Shown piece after piece: positions 49,245-62,040 of a stretch of 64,000 bases of DNA. Origin of the DNA: Pseudomonadota bacterium (GTDB taxonomy: Bacteria; Pseudomonadota; Gammaproteobacteria; Burkholderiales; Casimicrobiaceae). Location of the stretch: assembly GCA_009786025.1 (NCBI GenBank), contig WQUA01000007.1:1-64000 (forward strand), written 5' to 3'. The stretch's first letter is position 1; each line of letters starts with the position of its first letter. Under the pieces are notes generated by a model, which was not told the origin of the DNA, ran no database searches, and was given only the letters and a program-made list of their open reading frames with translations. Made by a program: the position numbers and the translations under genes.

Positions 49245-50591
49245 ATGGCAAGCCACTCGCAGCGAGCATTGCTTCTTATCATTGCCATCGGGTTTTTTAT
49301 GCAGTCGCTCGATGCAACGATTCTCAACACGGCGCTGCCGTCCATTGCCGTTGACCTCCACACCAGCCCGCTGAAAATGCAGATGGTGGTCATTTCGTAC
49401 ATCCTGACCGTTGCGCTGCTGATTCCTACGTCGGGCTGGCTCGCCGATCGCTTCGGTACACAACGAATTTTTCTCGCCGCTATTGTTTTGTTTTGTATTG
49501 GCTCACTGTTGTGCGCGTTATCGACGACGCTGTGGCAACTGGTCGGCGCTCGCGTCATTCAAGGGATAGGCGGTGCGTTCCTGATGCCGGTCGGGCGTTT
49601 GGTGGTGTTGCTGGCGTTTTCAAAGCAGGATTTTGTGGGGGCAATGAGCTTCGTCACCATCCCCGGATTGGTCGGCCCACTGATCGGGCCGGCGCTGGGT
49701 GGGTGGCTGGCGCAATACGCCGGCTGGCATTGGATTTTTCTGATCAATTTGCCGGTTGGCGCGATTGGTTTATGGGGCGTTTCGAAGAAGATGGCCAATT
49801 TCCGGCAATCGACTGCCGTTTTCGATTGGTCGGGTTTTGCTTTCTTCGGCGGCGGACTGTTGATGCTTTCGCTGGCGTTGCAGGGGTTCAGCGAGCGGGC
49901 GCTATCGACGGCGCTGTCGTTGTGTCTGTTGCTATCCGGCGGCGCGTTACAGACCGCTTACTGGCTGCGCGCTTTCAAGGTCGAGCAACCTCTGTTCAGC
50001 CCCTCGCTGTTCCGAATACCGACGTATGCGATCGGGACGTTCGGCAATATTTTTGCCCGCCTTGGTAGCGGCAGCATGCCGTTTCTGATGCCCCTTTTTC
50101 TGCAACTTGTGTTGGGCTTTCCGCCGGCGAAAGCCGGGTTGCTGATGATCGTCACCGCCGCCAGCGCCATTTCCGCCAAAACGGTGGTGACGTTTCTGCT
50201 GTCGCGTTGGGGATACCGGCTGATTTTGTCGATCAATACGTTACTGCTGGGGTTGATGATCGTCGGCTTCATGTTGGTCACGCCGGAAACATCGCTGTTG
50301 CTGTTACTCGTGCAACTCGGGGCTTTCGGCTTCATTAATTCCATCCAGTTCACGGCGATGAATACGCTGACGTTGCTCGACCTCGGCGCCGAAAAAGCAA
50401 GCAGCGGCAACAGTCTTTTTTCGGTGGTGATGCAGTTGTCGATGAGCCTCGGCGTCGCCGTGTCTTCGGTGTTCCTCAACCTGTTCAGTTTCGCTGGCGT
50501 CGAGCGCGCGTTTCACCTGACGTATCTTTTGGTTGGTGTATTGACGCAGTGCGCGTCGCTGATTTTCCTGCAATTGAAACGAGGGTCGTGA
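49245..50591 (+). CDS. DHA2-type MFS multidrug transporter, MdtD-like
   Basis: IIAIGFFMQSLDATILNTALPSIAVDL...ILTVALLIPTSGWLADRFGTQRIF; the supplied ORF extends 5' through the tRNA, so ATG 49245 (or 49215) is preferred. Confidence 0.87.
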   Translation: MASHSQRALLLIIAIGFFMQSLDATILNTALPSIAVDLHTSPLKMQMVVISYILTVALLIPTSGWLADRFGTQRIFLAAIVLFCIGSLLCALSTTLWQLVGARVIQGIGGAFLMPVGRLVVLLAFSKQDFVGAMSFVTIPGLVGPLIGPALGGWLAQYAGWHWIFLINLPVGAIGLWGVSKKMANFRQSTAVFDWSGFAFFGGGLLMLSLALQGFSERALSTALSLCLLLSGGALQTAYWLRAFKVEQPLFSPSLFRIPTYAIGTFGNIFARLGSGSMPFLMPLFLQLVLGFPPAKAGLLMIVTAASAISAKTVVTFLLSRWGYRLILSINTLLLGLMIVGFMLVTPETSLLLLLVQLGAFGFINSIQFTAMNTLTLLDLGAEKASSGNSLFSVVMQLSMSLGVAVSSVFLNLFSFAGVERAFHLTYLLVGVLTQCASLIFLQLKRGS

Positions 50592-50611
50592 AAAGCCGCA
50601 CAACTTGTTTT

Positions 50612-51490
50612 TTATTGCGATGCCAACGCCCGCACGAAATTCGGCAACGCCAGCGCCGCGCCGTGCATCGCGCCGTTGTAATACTGAAGGTCACGGATGC
50701 CGCGTTCCTGTAACCGCATCTCGACAGCCTCAGCAGTCAGTCGGTGCGGATCGGCGCGTTGTGAGCAAAACGCCATCAGCCACAGTCCTCCATACAGCGG
50801 CACCGAGGTGAGGTAGGGGACGACATGGTTAAAGGCTTCGCACAAACGCAGCAGCGTTTCGCGGATCTGCGCCGGGTTGGCGAGCGGGCTGGCGATGTGC
50901 AGAGTCATGATGCCGTTGTCGCCCAGGCGGGCGGCGCAGGCATGGTAAAACTCTGGCGTGTAGAGCAGCGTTGACGGGCCGCCCGGATCGGTCAGGTCGA
51001 GCACGATCAGATCGAATGTCTCGGTACTGGTTTTGACGTAGGCGAAACCATCCTCGATTTTCAGCGTGAGCCGCGGATCGTCAAGGCTGCCACGGTGTAC
51101 GCGCTGCAGATAGCGGCGGGAAATATCGACCACCGCCTGGTCGATTTCCACCAGCGTAATATGTTCGATGCCCGGGTGTTTGAACAACTCCTCGGCCGAA
51201 CCGCCGTCGCCGCCGCCGACGATGAGCGCGCGACGTGGGGCGTTGTGCGTGATGGCAGCCATATGAACGAGATTCTCATGATAGAAAAACTCATCCTTTT
51301 CTGAGGTCATGAAATGGCCATCGAGCCGAAACAGGGTGCCGAACGATTCGGAGTCGTGCACTTCGACTTCCTGTAGCCCTGAATGGAAGGCTTCATGTTG
51401 CTTTGACGAGCGGATGAAGAAGCCCCAATCGGGCGTCAGCGATTCTGTCAAAGCATCTCCGGGAATATTCGGAGATGCCGGCTTAACCAT
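50612..51490 (-). CDS. speE: Spermidine synthase
   Basis: RALIVGGGDGGSAEELFKHPGIEHITLVEIDQAVVDISRRYL; ATG at 51490. Confidence 0.93.
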   Translation of the reverse strand: MVKPASPNIPGDALTESLTPDWGFFIRSSKQHEAFHSGLQEVEVHDSESFGTLFRLDGHFMTSEKDEFFYHENLVHMAAITHNAPRRALIVGGGDGGSAEELFKHPGIEHITLVEIDQAVVDISRRYLQRVHRGSLDDPRLTLKIEDGFAYVKTSTETFDLIVLDLTDPGGPSTLLYTPEFYHACAARLGDNGIMTLHIASPLANPAQIRETLLRLCEAFNHVVPYLTSVPLYGGLWLMAFCSQRADPHRLTAEAVEMRLQERGIRDLQYYNGAMHGAALALPNFVRALASQ

Positions 51491-51848
51491 CCTTACCGCC
51501 TCGCAGAATCTTTTGGGAGTGCGCGCGCGCCGGTTTGAAAACGGCTTCGATGATGTCGTAGAGTTTTTGCGCCTTGGCGGTGTTGTCGGTGGTGTAATTG
51601 CAGACGTACACATCGACGGTCACGAAACCCGATTCCGGCCAAGTATGGATCGCCAGATGCGACTCAGCCAGAATCACGGCGCCGGTAACGCCGTGCGGTT
51701 CAAATTGATAAAAACGTTCTCCGACAGTGGTCAGCCCGGCAACCTCAACGGCTTTCAGACAAACTTCGCGCAATGCCTCGGCACGGTTAAATTCCGGCGT
51801 GTGGGCAGGGCAGCCATACCACTCTCCTAACAAATGGACACCGTCCAT
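51483..51848 (-). CDS. speD: S-adenosylmethionine decarboxylase proenzyme (short prokaryotic type)
   Basis: GAVILAESHLAIHTWPESGFVTVDVYVC (pyruvoyl Ser motif ESH). Confidence 0.94.
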   Translation of the reverse strand: MDGVHLLGEWYGCPAHTPEFNRAEALREVCLKAVEVAGLTTVGERFYQFEPHGVTGAVILAESHLAIHTWPESGFVTVDVYVCNYTTDNTAKAQKLYDIIEAVFKPARAHSQKILRGGKDG

Positions 51849-51897
51849 ACGTTTCTCCCCTCCTTAAAGGAAAAGCCCCACCCCCGTACACAGAGCA

Positions 51898-51921
51898 GAG
51901 CGCCGGAAAAAGACGGCGCTC
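51898..51921 (-). promoter_or_regulatory. Perfect 8-bp hairpin in speD 5' leader
   Basis: On - strand GAGCGCCGtctttttcCGGCGCTC, about 50 nt upstream of speD start. Confidence 0.45.
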
Positions 51922-52256
51922 GCGCGGACGAGCAGAAGGGCACCCACAAACCTCCGGCAAGCCGAAGGAACTTATCATTATCTTATAAAACAAAGAATTT
52001 TGCAGCTTTTTTTATGGAAAAGGCGAAAAAAACTACAAAAAATCGGGGTGGAACGGGAGCAGAAAAAAGGGCGCAGAGAAAAATACCGGGTGGGCGCCGT
52101 CGGTGGCGGCCTGCTGGAAAATGTTTCGGGATATGACGGCGCCACCGTGACGCGGTGGCGTCTTCTGCGTTAAGCTTCGGGTCACGTGAACATTGAGACG
52201 TCTTGCGGTTCGCTATGCTTATTTTCGCTTAATTCCGTTTCTTATCGGTTCTTAAC

Positions 52257-54284
52257 ATGCCAACATCAACCCCTGTTCCTGTTTCCGATCTGGCCAACGC
52301 GTTGCGCTTTCTCGCCATCGACGCTATTGAAACCGCCAAAAGCGGTCATCCCGGCATGCCGATGGGGATGGCCGAAATTGCGGTGGCGCTCTGGCAGCGG
52401 CACCTGAAGCACCATCCCGGTAATCCGCATTGGCACGACCGCGACCGTTTCATTCTTTCGAACGGCCACGGCTCCATGCTGCAATATGCGCTGCTGCATT
52501 TGACCGGCTACGATCTGCCAGTGGGGGAACTCAAAAATTTCCGGCAAATGCACTCGAAGACGCCGGGGCATCCCGAAGTGGACGCGACGCCTGGTGTCGA
52601 GACGACCACCGGCCCGCTTGGCCAGGGCATCGCCAACGCAGTTGGAATGGCGCTCACCGAAAAAATGCTGGCGGCGCAGTTCAACCGCTCCGGCCATACG
52701 ATTGTCGATCATCACACCTATGTGTTTCTCGGCGACGGTTGCCTGATGGAAGGCGTGTCGCACGAAGTTTGCTCATTGGCCGGCACCTGGAAGCTGGGCA
52801 AGTTGATTGCGATCTACGACGATAACGGTATTTCGATCGATGGCGATGTGCGCGGCTGGTTGACCGACGATACGCCGAAGCGTTTCGAGGCTTACGGCTG
52901 GCAAGTGATCCGCGGTGTCGATGGACACAACGTCGATGCTGTCGATGCAGCGATTCGCGCGGCGCGGCTCGAAAAGGAAAAGCCGACCTTGATTTGCTGC
53001 AAGACCGTAATCGGAAAAGGCGCGCCGACCAAAGGCGGCACGGCGGACACACACGGTGCGCCGCTCGGCGAAAAAGAAATTGCCGCGACCCGCGCGGCGC
53101 TGGGCTGGACATCTGCGCCGTTCGAAATTCCGCAGTCGGTATATCAGACGTGGGACGCGCGGGCGCGGGGCGCCGAAAGCGAAGCCGAGTGGAAGCGGCG
53201 CTTTGAGGCGTATCGCGCGGCGTATCCCAAGCTGGCTGCCGAATTCATCCGCCGGATGGAGAAGAAATTACCGGCGGACTTTGAACAAGTGACGGCAGCG
53301 TTCATTGCAACGCAGAACGGCAAAGCCGAAACCGTATCAACGCGCAAGGCGTCGCAGCAGGCGATCGAAGCGATTGCGCCGCATCTGCCGGAATTCCTCG
53401 GCGGTTCAGCGGATTTGACCGGCTCGGTATTTACCAACTGGTCAGGAAGCCGGGCGCTGACGCCGGACGGACAAGGCAACCACATTCATTACGGTGTGCG
53501 CGAATTCGCGATGCTGGCGATAGCGAACGGCGTGGCGCTGCACGGTGGTTTCATTCCGTATGGCGGGACTTTCCTGACGTTCTCCGATTACGCGCGCAAC
53601 GCGTTGCGGATGGCGGCGCTGATGAAGCAGCGCGTGATTTCCGTATTTACGCACGACTCGATCGGCCTTGGCGAGGACGGACCGACGCACCAATCCATTG
53701 AGCACGCGTCCAGCTTGCGACTGATCCCGAACATGGATGTCTGGCGGCCTTGCGACACCGTTGAAACGGCGGTGGCCTGGCAGCAGGCGCTGCTGCGCGA
53801 CGGCGGACCGAGCTGCCTGCTTTTCACGCGGCAGAATGTACCGTTCGTCGGACGTGACGACAAGGCGCTTGCCGCAATCTCTCGCGGCGGTTATGTGCTC
53901 GCTGATTTTCCGGGTGAAGGAAAGAAAGTCGTGATGATCGCGACCGGTTCGGAAGTGACGCTGGCGCTGCAAGCGCGCGAAGCGCTGGCGAAAGAAGGGA
54001 TCGCCGTGCGCGTGGTGTCGATGCCGTGCACGTCGCGTTTCGATCAACAGGGCGCGTCGTACCGCGCGCAGGTTTTGCCGCCTGGCGCTCCACGCCTGGC
54101 GATTGAAGCGGGGACGACGCATTTCTGGCATCGTTATGTCGGCGCTTTGGATAACACGCAAAGCGCGGTGATCGGCATCGACACGTTCGGCGAATCAGCG
54201 CCGGCGCCGGCGCTGTTCAAACATTTTGGTTTTACGGTGGAGAATGTGATGGCGACGGCTCGCCGCATTCTCGGTATTCGTTGA
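52257..54284 (+). CDS. tkt: Transketolase
   Basis: [62 protein letters not shown]. Confidence 0.96.
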   Translation: MPTSTPVPVSDLANALRFLAIDAIETAKSGHPGMPMGMAEIAVALWQRHLKHHPGNPHWHDRDRFILSNGHGSMLQYALLHLTGYDLPVGELKNFRQMHSKTPGHPEVDATPGVETTTGPLGQGIANAVGMALTEKMLAAQFNRSGHTIVDHHTYVFLGDGCLMEGVSHEVCSLAGTWKLGKLIAIYDDNGISIDGDVRGWLTDDTPKRFEAYGWQVIRGVDGHNVDAVDAAIRAARLEKEKPTLICCKTVIGKGAPTKGGTADTHGAPLGEKEIAATRAALGWTSAPFEIPQSVYQTWDARARGAESEAEWKRRFEAYRAAYPKLAAEFIRRMEKKLPADFEQVTAAFIATQNGKAETVSTRKASQQAIEAIAPHLPEFLGGSADLTGSVFTNWSGSRALTPDGQGNHIHYGVREFAMLAIANGVALHGGFIPYGGTFLTFSDYARNALRMAALMKQRVISVFTHDSIGLGEDGPTHQSIEHASSLRLIPNMDVWRPCDTVETAVAWQQALLRDGGPSCLLFTRQNVPFVGRDDKALAAISRGGYVLADFPGEGKKVVMIATGSEVTLALQAREALAKEGIAVRVVSMPCTSRFDQQGASYRAQVLPPGAPRLAIEAGTTHFWHRYVGALDNTQSAVIGIDTFGESAPAPALFKHFGFTVENVMATARRILGIR

Positions 54285-54313
54285 AGTCAACTCAATTAAG
54301 CTAAGGAGCTATC

Positions 54314-55330
54314 ATGACAACCATCAAAGTCGCCATCAACGGTTATGGCCGCATCGGCCGCAATATTTTACGGGCGCTTTATGAGAGCGATCAAAAAGCG
54401 CCGATCGACATCGTCGCCATCAACGATTTGGGCAGCCCGGAAACCAACGCACATTTGACGCGCTACGACACGACGCACGGAAAATTCCCGGGTAAAATCG
54501 AAGTCGATGGCGACGCGATGATCATCAACGGCGACCGCATCAAAGTGTTTGCACAACGCGATCCGGCGCAGTTGCCCTGGGGCGAATTGGGCGTCGATGT
54601 GGTGCTGGAGTGTACGGGACTTTTCACCAGCAAAGAAAAAGCAAGCGCGCACCTTAAAGCCGGCGCCAAAAAAGTGATCATCTCGGCGCCGGGCGGCAAC
54701 GATGTCGATGCGACGATTGTTTACGGCGTCAACCATCAGGTTTTGAAAGCGTCGGATACGGTGATTTCCAATGCGTCGTGTACGACCAATTGCCTGGCGC
54801 CGATCGTGCAGCCATTGCACGCCAAAATCGGCGTCGTCAACGGGCTGATGACCACGATCCACGCCTACACCAACGACCAGGTGTTGACCGACGTTTACCA
54901 CAGCGATTTGCGGCGCGCCCGTTCGGCAACGATGAGCATGATCCCGACCAAAACCGGCGCGGCGGCGGCGGTGGGTCTGGTGATGCCGGAACTCAACGGC
55001 AAGCTGGACGGTTTTGCGATGCGTGTGCCGACGATCAATGTTTCCGTTGTCGATCTGACGTTTATCGCGGCGCGCGACACCACCGTTGATGAAGTGAACG
55101 CGATCCTCAAAACTGCCTCCGAACAAGGGCCGCTCGTCGGCATTCTCGGTTACAACAAAGCGCCGCTGGTGTCGATGGACTTCAACCACGACGCGCGTTC
55201 GTCGATCTTTGATGCGACATTGACCAAAGTCAGCGGTCGCCTGGTCAAAGTATCGAGCTGGTACGACAACGAATGGGGTTTCTCGAACCGGATGCTCGAT
55301 ACGACTGTGGCGCTGATGCGGGCGAAGTGA
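54314..55330 (+). CDS. gap: Glyceraldehyde-3-phosphate dehydrogenase
   Basis: [44 protein letters not shown]. Confidence 0.97.
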   Translation: MTTIKVAINGYGRIGRNILRALYESDQKAPIDIVAINDLGSPETNAHLTRYDTTHGKFPGKIEVDGDAMIINGDRIKVFAQRDPAQLPWGELGVDVVLECTGLFTSKEKASAHLKAGAKKVIISAPGGNDVDATIVYGVNHQVLKASDTVISNASCTTNCLAPIVQPLHAKIGVVNGLMTTIHAYTNDQVLTDVYHSDLRRARSATMSMIPTKTGAAAAVGLVMPELNGKLDGFAMRVPTINVSVVDLTFIAARDTTVDEVNAILKTASEQGPLVGILGYNKAPLVSMDFNHDARSSIFDATLTKVSGRLVKVSSWYDNEWGFSNRMLDTTVALMRAK

Positions 55331-55334
55331 ATCT

Positions 55335-55390
55335 TTCCCCTCTCCCGTCCCTTTGGGGCACCCTCTCCCGCAAGCGGGAGAGGGGAGACA
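55335..55390. repeat. Palindromic repeat between gap and pgk
   Basis: cccctctcccgtccctttggggcaccctctcccgcaagcgggagaggggaga. Confidence 0.75.
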
Positions 55391-55428
55391 GCACAACGAT
55401 TCCTCGGCTGATTAAAGGAGATTGAACC

Positions 55429-56610
55429 ATGATGAAGTTCAAACGTCTTTCCGATATTGATGTTCGCAACAAGCGCGTTTTCATTCGCGCTGACATGAAC
55501 GTGCCGCAGGACGATCAGGGCGCGATTACCGACGACACGCGCATTCGCGCATCGCTTCCGGCGATTGAAGAGGCGCTGGCGCGCGGTGCGGTGGTGATGG
55601 TGACCTCGCATCTTGGCAGACCGACCGAAGGCGAGTGGCGCGCCGAAGATTCGTTGACGCCGGTGGCGCAACGGCTGTCGGAATTGCTGAAGAAGCCGGC
55701 GCCGTTGATCCGCGACTGGGTCAGCGATACGTCCTGGCAAAAAACGCTGAAGCCGGGCGACCTCGTGTTGCTCGAAAATTGCCGGATGAACAAAGGCGAG
55801 AAAAAGAACGATGAAAGTTTGTCTCGTTCAATGGCGGCGCTGTGCGATGTCTATGTAAACGATGCGTTCGGAACGGCGCACCGCGCCGAAGCGACCACGC
55901 ACGGTATCGGCTTTTATGCGCCGGTAGCGTGCGCCGGGCCGTTGATGGCGGCGGAACTGGATGCGTTAAGCCGGGCGTTGGCCGCGCCGAAGCGGCCGAT
56001 GGTGGCGATTGTCGCGGGATCGAAAGTATCGACCAAGCTCACCGTGTTGCGCGCGCTGGCGGAAAAAGTGGACACCTTGATTGTCGGCGGCGGTATTTCC
56101 AACACGTTTCTACTTGCACAGGGATTTCCGGTCGGTAAATCGCTGGCGGAACCTGATCTGGTGAACGAAGCCAAAGCGTTGTTGCACGATTTCCCCGGCA
56201 AGTTTCCGCTGCCGGTTGATGCGGTCTGCGCCCAATCGTTCTCTGCCGATGCGGCGGCGGAGACAAAAGGCATTGATCAGGTTGTTGACGACGATCTCAT
56301 TCTCGATGTTGGCCCGCGCACGATGGAAATGTTGACGCCGTTACTCATGTCGGCGGGCACCATCGTCTGGAACGGACCGCTCGGCGTTTTCGAGTTCGAC
56401 GCTTTCGCCGGAGGAACGCGCTCATTGGCGCAAACCATCGCGCGCTCGCCGGCTTTTTCGATTGCTGGCGGCGGCGATACACTGGCTGCGATCGCCAAAT
56501 TCGGCGTGGCGCAGAACATCAGCTATGTTTCGACCGGCGGTGGCGCGTTCCTTGAATTTCTTGAGGGAAAAGAGTTGCCAGCGGTGGCGATGCTGAACGC
56601 GCGGGCGTGA
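55429..56610 (+). CDS. pgk: Phosphoglycerate kinase
   Basis: [62 protein letters not shown]. Confidence 0.97.
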   Translation: MMKFKRLSDIDVRNKRVFIRADMNVPQDDQGAITDDTRIRASLPAIEEALARGAVVMVTSHLGRPTEGEWRAEDSLTPVAQRLSELLKKPAPLIRDWVSDTSWQKTLKPGDLVLLENCRMNKGEKKNDESLSRSMAALCDVYVNDAFGTAHRAEATTHGIGFYAPVACAGPLMAAELDALSRALAAPKRPMVAIVAGSKVSTKLTVLRALAEKVDTLIVGGGISNTFLLAQGFPVGKSLAEPDLVNEAKALLHDFPGKFPLPVDAVCAQSFSADAAAETKGIDQVVDDDLILDVGPRTMEMLTPLLMSAGTIVWNGPLGVFEFDAFAGGTRSLAQTIARSPAFSIAGGGDTLAAIAKFGVAQNISYVSTGGGAFLEFLEGKELPAVAMLNARA

Positions 56611-56795
56611 CATCGCACAGGAATCAGGTATCAGAAAAACGCCACGTTATGCGGAGATGCGGAGCAGTGAAGAGTAACGCGGGTCTCCCTCCTGAAAGGG
56701 GAGGTGGCGTTACGCTGGGATTGTGCCTTTTACGGTTAAAAAACGCTGTGGTTCGCTGTGCTCACCACAGCCTGTGACGGCTTTCTGCCTCCTGG

Positions 56796-57455
56796 TTACC
56801 ACAACAACCGCAGCCCCAGCCCAACAAAAATCACGCCGGCGAGGCGGTCGAGCCAGAGGCCAATTCGTGGATTGCGCGCCAGTTGTTGTCCAAGGCTGCC
56901 GGCGAGAAAGCCGATCACTGAAAAAATCAGTACCGCCTGTAGAGTGAACAACAGGCCCAGCAACGCCAGTTGCAAACCGACGCTGCCGTTCGCCGGTTTG
57001 ACGAATTGCGGCAGGAAAGCCAGAAAAAAAAGGATGACCTTCGGATTGATCGCGTTGGCGATCAGCCCGCGCGTGAACAGCGTCAGCGTACTTGCTTGTT
57101 GAAACGCCGGCGCCAATGGAGCCGAAGATGTTTCGGCAGAAACGGTGATAGGTTCGATCGGACGCCGCCAAGTGCTTCTCAGCGCGTTGGCGCCAAGCCA
57201 GATCAGGTAAGCGCCGCCGACGATTCGCAGCGCCATGAAAGCGTGGGGCGAGGCGGCGATGGCGGCGGAGACACCGAGGACTGCCAGCAACGTGTGGCTC
57301 AAGCAGCCAAGGCCGCAGCCCAGCCCGAAGGCGACGCCGGCGCGGCGGCCGCGCGCCATGCCGAGGCTGATGACCATCAGATTGTCAGGGCCGGGCGCAA
57401 GCGTCAACAGCACGGCGGCGGCAAGAAACAGCAGCGATTGGTCGAGGCCGAGCAT
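56796..57455 (-). CDS. LysE/RhtB family amino-acid exporter
   Basis: LLFLAAAVLLTLAPGPDNLMVISLGMARGRRAGVAFGLG. Confidence 0.92.
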   Translation of the reverse strand: MLGLDQSLLFLAAAVLLTLAPGPDNLMVISLGMARGRRAGVAFGLGCGLGCLSHTLLAVLGVSAAIAASPHAFMALRIVGGAYLIWLGANALRSTWRRPIEPITVSAETSSAPLAPAFQQASTLTLFTRGLIANAINPKVILFFLAFLPQFVKPANGSVGLQLALLGLLFTLQAVLIFSVIGFLAGSLGQQLARNPRIGLWLDRLAGVIFVGLGLRLLW

Positions 57456-57529
57456 GAGCGGATTGGCGGAAACGGGGTGTCATTATAGCGCCGGTTTATA
57501 TTGAAGATACTCATGATTTGTTTCAGGCT

Positions 57530-57800
57530 TACGCGAAGGCGCGAAAAATGTTCCCCTCTCCCGGCCTTCGGCCACCTTCTCCCGCACGGGAGAGGGGAAC
57601 GATAAGCCCAACCGCTCAAAGCTGACCGCGCACATAGAAATATTCTGGACAGCAGTGCGCTTTCGTGGGAATGGCGAAGTCGCTCTTCGCATCTTCGCAT
57701 GAAAATGGCCCGTTATCGCCTTAAGCAAGAAATAAGCGCGAGAAGCCAGCATTTTTCTCTACGCCCTATACGTTCTTTACGGTTAAAATGTTTCATGTTT
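57530..57800. repeat. Intergenic repeat block upstream of miaB
   Basis: cttacgcgaaggcgcgaaaaatgttcccctctcccggcc...ctcccgcacgggagagggga...ctatacgttctttacggttaaaatg. Confidence 0.6.
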
Positions 57801-57823
57801 TTGCTTTTGTATTTTTGTAAGTT

Positions 57824-59185
57824 ATGAAAAAATTGTACCTGCGTACCTTTGGGTGCCAGATGAATGAATACGATTCGGCGCGTATCGCCGATCTTCTCGC
57901 CGACGCTGAGGGGGTGACGTTGACCGAGCGCCCCGAAGAAGCGGACATTATTTTGTTCAACACCTGTTCTGTGCGTGAGAAGGCGCAGGAAAAAGTGTTT
58001 CACGATCTGGGGCGCGTGCGTTTGTTGAAAAAAGACAAACCGGAGTTGATCATCGGGGTTGGCGGTTGCGTGGCGTCGCAGGAAGGCGAGGCGATTGTGA
58101 AGCGGGCGCCGTTCGTCGATGTGGTGTTCGGCCCGCAGACCTTGCATCGTTTGCCGGAGTTGATTGCTGCCAAGCGAGCGAGTGGCCGGGCGCAGGTGGA
58201 CATTCGTTTTCCCGAGATCGAAAAATTCGACCGTTTGCCGCCGCCGCGCGTTGAGGGCGTGTCGGCATTCGTGTCGATTATGGAAGGCTGCAGCAAATAT
58301 TGTTCCTATTGCGTGGTGCCTTACACGCGCGGCGAAGAAATCTCGCGGCCGTTCGAGGACGTGCTGGTGGAGGTCGTCGATCTTTCCGATCAGGGCGTGC
58401 AGGAGATCACGCTGCTTGGACAGAACGTCAACGCCTATCGCGGTAAAAAAGGCGATACGGCGGAAACGGCCGATCTGGCGGAGTTGCTCGAATATCTGGC
58501 AGAGGTGCCGGGAATCGAGCGATTGCGCTATACGACTTCGCACCCGTGCGAGATGTCGGCGCGGTTGATTGAGGCCTACGGCAAAATACCAAAGCTGGTG
58601 TCGCAATTGCACTTGCCGGTGCAATCGGGCTCCGACCGTATTCTGGCGGCAATGAAGCGCGGCTACACTGCGCTCGAATACAAATCCATTGTGCGCAAGC
58701 TGCGCACGGTGCGGCCGCAGTTGTCGTTGACGTCCGATTTCATCGTCGGCTTCCCCGGTGAGACCGATACCGATTTCGAGGCGACGTTGAAACTGGTGCG
58801 CGATGTGAAGTTCGACGGCGCGTTCAATTTTATTTACAGCCCGCGACCGGGTACGCCGGCGGCGGAACTTGATGAGCAAGTGCCGCGCGCTGTTCAGCAA
58901 CAGCGCTTTGAAGCGTTGCAAACATTGCTTGATGCGCAATACCTGGCATACAGCGAAGCGATGGTGGGATCGACACAACGCGTGCTGGTGACTGGTCCGG
59001 CGGTGAAAGACCCGCAGGAATTGCAGGCACGCACCGATAACAACCGGGTGGTGAATTTTTCCGGTGATAAAGTGCTGATCGGCCGCTATGTCGAGGTAAC
59101 CATCACGGCGGCGTTGCCGCATTCGCTGCGCGGTGAGCTGGCGGCTATGCGAAAGATGGAAGAAAAAACGAAAGAGGGCAAATGA
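57824..59185 (+). CDS. miaB: tRNA-2-methylthio-N6-dimethylallyladenosine synthase
   Basis: [47 protein letters not shown] radical-SAM CxxxCxxC. Confidence 0.97.
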   Translation: MKKLYLRTFGCQMNEYDSARIADLLADAEGVTLTERPEEADIILFNTCSVREKAQEKVFHDLGRVRLLKKDKPELIIGVGGCVASQEGEAIVKRAPFVDVVFGPQTLHRLPELIAAKRASGRAQVDIRFPEIEKFDRLPPPRVEGVSAFVSIMEGCSKYCSYCVVPYTRGEEISRPFEDVLVEVVDLSDQGVQEITLLGQNVNAYRGKKGDTAETADLAELLEYLAEVPGIERLRYTTSHPCEMSARLIEAYGKIPKLVSQLHLPVQSGSDRILAAMKRGYTALEYKSIVRKLRTVRPQLSLTSDFIVGFPGETDTDFEATLKLVRDVKFDGAFNFIYSPRPGTPAAELDEQVPRAVQQQRFEALQTLLDAQYLAYSEAMVGSTQRVLVTGPAVKDPQELQARTDNNRVVNFSGDKVLIGRYVEVTITAALPHSLRGELAAMRKMEEKTKEGK

Positions 59186-61980
59186 AAATACGTTGGGGTG
59201 TACTTGTAAGTGTTTTGTGGCTGACAGCGTGCGCGAGTACTCGCCCGCTGTCAGGCAATGAAACGGCAGGAAGCGAAACGGAGCGCGCGAAAGGGGGAGC
59301 GCCAGCGGAAGCTCAGAGCAGCAGCGAAGCCAAAGGCGCTGACGACGACAAAGAGGCAACCAAGAAACCCGAAGTCAAGCCTTCTGGCAAAGAACCACCG
59401 TTTGATAACGTGATCGAGGACGCGAAGAAGCTCGATGGTTTTTTAAAGATTTACCGGAAAGACGACAAGGTGTGGATCGAGTTGATGCCGAAAGATTTCG
59501 ATCGGCTGTTTTACCTCAAATCGAATCTCGATCGTGGTATTGGTGAAAACCGTTTTTTCGGCGGTATGATGACTTATCCGGCAGGCGTACAGGGTGTTGT
59601 GCAGTTTCGTAAAGTCGGGCGAACGGTGCAGATGCTCGAAAAAAATATGGCGTACACCGCAGCGCCGGGGACGCCGGAAGCATTGGCTGTTGCACGATCA
59701 TTTTCCGACAGCTTGCTGGCGAGTACGCCGTTTGCGTCGTTGCCTCATCCTGAGCGCGACTCGATACTGGTCGAGGCAAACGCGCTGTTTGTCAACGATA
59801 TGCCTGCTGCGGCGCAAGCGTTGGAACAGAGCTATCGACAGGGTTATGCGTTCGACGCACGCCATTCGTATCTCGCCGACGCGAAAGCTTCCGACGCGCT
59901 GTTGACTTTCGATGTCAATGCGCATTATGCGCTGTCGCGGGTTGCCATGCCGCCGATGGGGCATCACGGCGAAGAGCCAATGCCGTCGCCGGGCGCTCCG
60001 ACATTGCCATCGGTGTTGCCGGATGTACGCAGCCTCTTTCTCGGTTTTCATTATTCGCTGGCGCCGTTGCCGGAAACGCCGATGAAAACGCGGTTGGCGG
60101 ATGAACGCGTCGGTTTTTTTCAGACTGAAAAACTGGATTTCACCGATAACGATGCACGGTTGCCGATTGTCCGCTTGATCAATCGTTGGCGGCTTGAGAA
60201 AAAAGACCCCAGCGCGGCGCTTTCCGAGCCGGTGACGCCGATCATTTTTTGGTTGGATCGAACGATTCCGTTGCGTTACCGTCAGCCGATTCGTGAAGGA
60301 GCGCTGGAGTGGAACAAAGCGTTTGAGCGGATCGGTTTCAAAGATGTTATTCGCGTTGAAATCGAACCGGACGACGCAACGTTTTCGACCAGTGATTTGC
60401 GACGTCCGTCGATCCGTTGGTTGACGACGGCGAAAACGGCATTCGGCGGCATCGGCCCTTCTGTCGTCGATCCGCGCACCGGCGAAATTCTCGATGCCGA
60501 CATTGGGCTCGACGCCAGTCAGGTGCGGGCGGTGGCGTCGATTTTCAGCGAAGCGATTGGCGGCGGGCAAACGAGCGAAGCGGGAGCTGAACTTGCTTCG
60601 TGGAAAACAGGCAGGGCGCCATCGGAACAAGCGTGTATGGTCGGCGCGACGGCGATGCAGGAAGCGCAGTTCGGATTGTCGTTGCTGGCGTTGCGCGGTG
60701 ACGTTGTGCCGGAAGACGCCACAACACAGCGTTTTGTTTTCGATTATCTGAAAAGCGTGACAATGCACGAAGTCGGCCACACGCTCGGCTTGCGCCACAA
60801 TTTTCATGCGTCAACAGCGTACAACGAAGTGCAACTGGCCGACAAAACGTTTACGGAAACGCACGGACTCGGCGGCTCGATCATGGAATATCTGCCCTGG
60901 AATCTGGCGCTGTCCGGCAAGCCGCAGGGCGCTTATCAGATGACGACGCTTGGGCCTTATGACTACTGGGCGATTGAATACGGTTACAGCACATGGCCGG
61001 AGGACGAAGAAGCGGCGGCGTTGGCGCGGATTGCGCAACGCGGAATCGACGATCTGCAACTTGCCTACGCGACCGATGAAGATGCGATGCCGTCGGCGCT
61101 TGATCCTGAAGTCAACACCAACGATCTGGGAAACGATCCGCTGGCGTATGCGCAAAAACGGATGACGCTCTCCAAAGAATTGTGGGCGCGCAGCGAGGCG
61201 ATGACTTTGCCCGAAGGAACGCGCTATGCCTTGTTGCGGCGCAATTTCGCTCGCGGAATGAGAGGAGCGGAACAAGCGGTGACATTTGCGGCGCGTTATG
61301 TCGGCGGTGCGCGGCTGCGAACCGCGCGCGCCGGTGATGCGGTGGACCCGTTGACGCCGATTGCAGCGGCGCAGCAACGACAGGCGCTGCAATTCTTGGC
61401 GCATGAGGTGTTGTCGGCGGACAGCATCGCATTCTCGCCGGTTTTCCTGCGCCATCTGGCGGCGAGCGCGTTCGACAAACTGAACGCGGAGACTTTGGGA
61501 GCGCCGATGGTGACGACCGATGTGGCGGTCGATCAAATGGTGTTATCGTTACACAAAAAGGCACTTGATCCGCTGATGAGCGAACGGACGGCGCAGCGCT
61601 TGCTGAACAATCTGGCGAAGAGCGCGGCGGGCGACGATGTGTTGACGCTCGGTGAATTGTATTCGACCCTGCGACAGGCGATCTGGAGCGAGTTGAAAGG
61701 CAACGACGACATTTCGCTGACGCGCCGTAACCTGCAACGCGAGCACGCCCGCCGAATTGCCGCGCCGTTGTTGGCGGCGTCGCCGACCTATCCGGCGGAT
61801 GCTCGTGCGTTGTTTCGTCTGGAAGCAGGGCAACTCAAAGCGGAGATTGAAAAAAGGCAAGCTCAAATGCAAGCGCGGATGCCGAAAAAAGCAACGCCGG
61901 AAACCATCGCGCATCTAGAGGAGGTTCGGGTATTGTTGACGCAGGCGCTGCAAGCGTCGATGATACGGATAACGCCTTGA
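59182..61980 (+). CDS. Zinc-dependent metalloprotease lipoprotein (DUF5117/DUF4953-like)
   Basis: Lipobox [48 protein letters not shown]; overlaps miaB stop. Confidence 0.87.
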   Translation: MKIRWGVLVSVLWLTACASTRPLSGNETAGSETERAKGGAPAEAQSSSEAKGADDDKEATKKPEVKPSGKEPPFDNVIEDAKKLDGFLKIYRKDDKVWIELMPKDFDRLFYLKSNLDRGIGENRFFGGMMTYPAGVQGVVQFRKVGRTVQMLEKNMAYTAAPGTPEALAVARSFSDSLLASTPFASLPHPERDSILVEANALFVNDMPAAAQALEQSYRQGYAFDARHSYLADAKASDALLTFDVNAHYALSRVAMPPMGHHGEEPMPSPGAPTLPSVLPDVRSLFLGFHYSLAPLPETPMKTRLADERVGFFQTEKLDFTDNDARLPIVRLINRWRLEKKDPSAALSEPVTPIIFWLDRTIPLRYRQPIREGALEWNKAFERIGFKDVIRVEIEPDDATFSTSDLRRPSIRWLTTAKTAFGGIGPSVVDPRTGEILDADIGLDASQVRAVASIFSEAIGGGQTSEAGAELASWKTGRAPSEQACMVGATAMQEAQFGLSLLALRGDVVPEDATTQRFVFDYLKSVTMHEVGHTLGLRHNFHASTAYNEVQLADKTFTETHGLGGSIMEYLPWNLALSGKPQGAYQMTTLGPYDYWAIEYGYSTWPEDEEAAALARIAQRGIDDLQLAYATDEDAMPSALDPEVNTNDLGNDPLAYAQKRMTLSKELWARSEAMTLPEGTRYALLRRNFARGMRGAEQAVTFAARYVGGARLRTARAGDAVDPLTPIAAAQQRQALQFLAHEVLSADSIAFSPVFLRHLAASAFDKLNAETLGAPMVTTDVAVDQMVLSLHKKALDPLMSERTAQRLLNNLAKSAAGDDVLTLGELYSTLRQAIWSELKGNDDISLTRRNLQREHARRIAAPLLAASPTYPADARALFRLEAGQLKAEIEKRQAQMQARMPKKATPETIAHLEEVRVLLTQALQASMIRITP

Positions 61981-62040
61981 AGGGAGATGGACGGAATTGT
62001 TCATCAGGCATGCGGAATAGCGAGCGAAGAGGAGACGATC

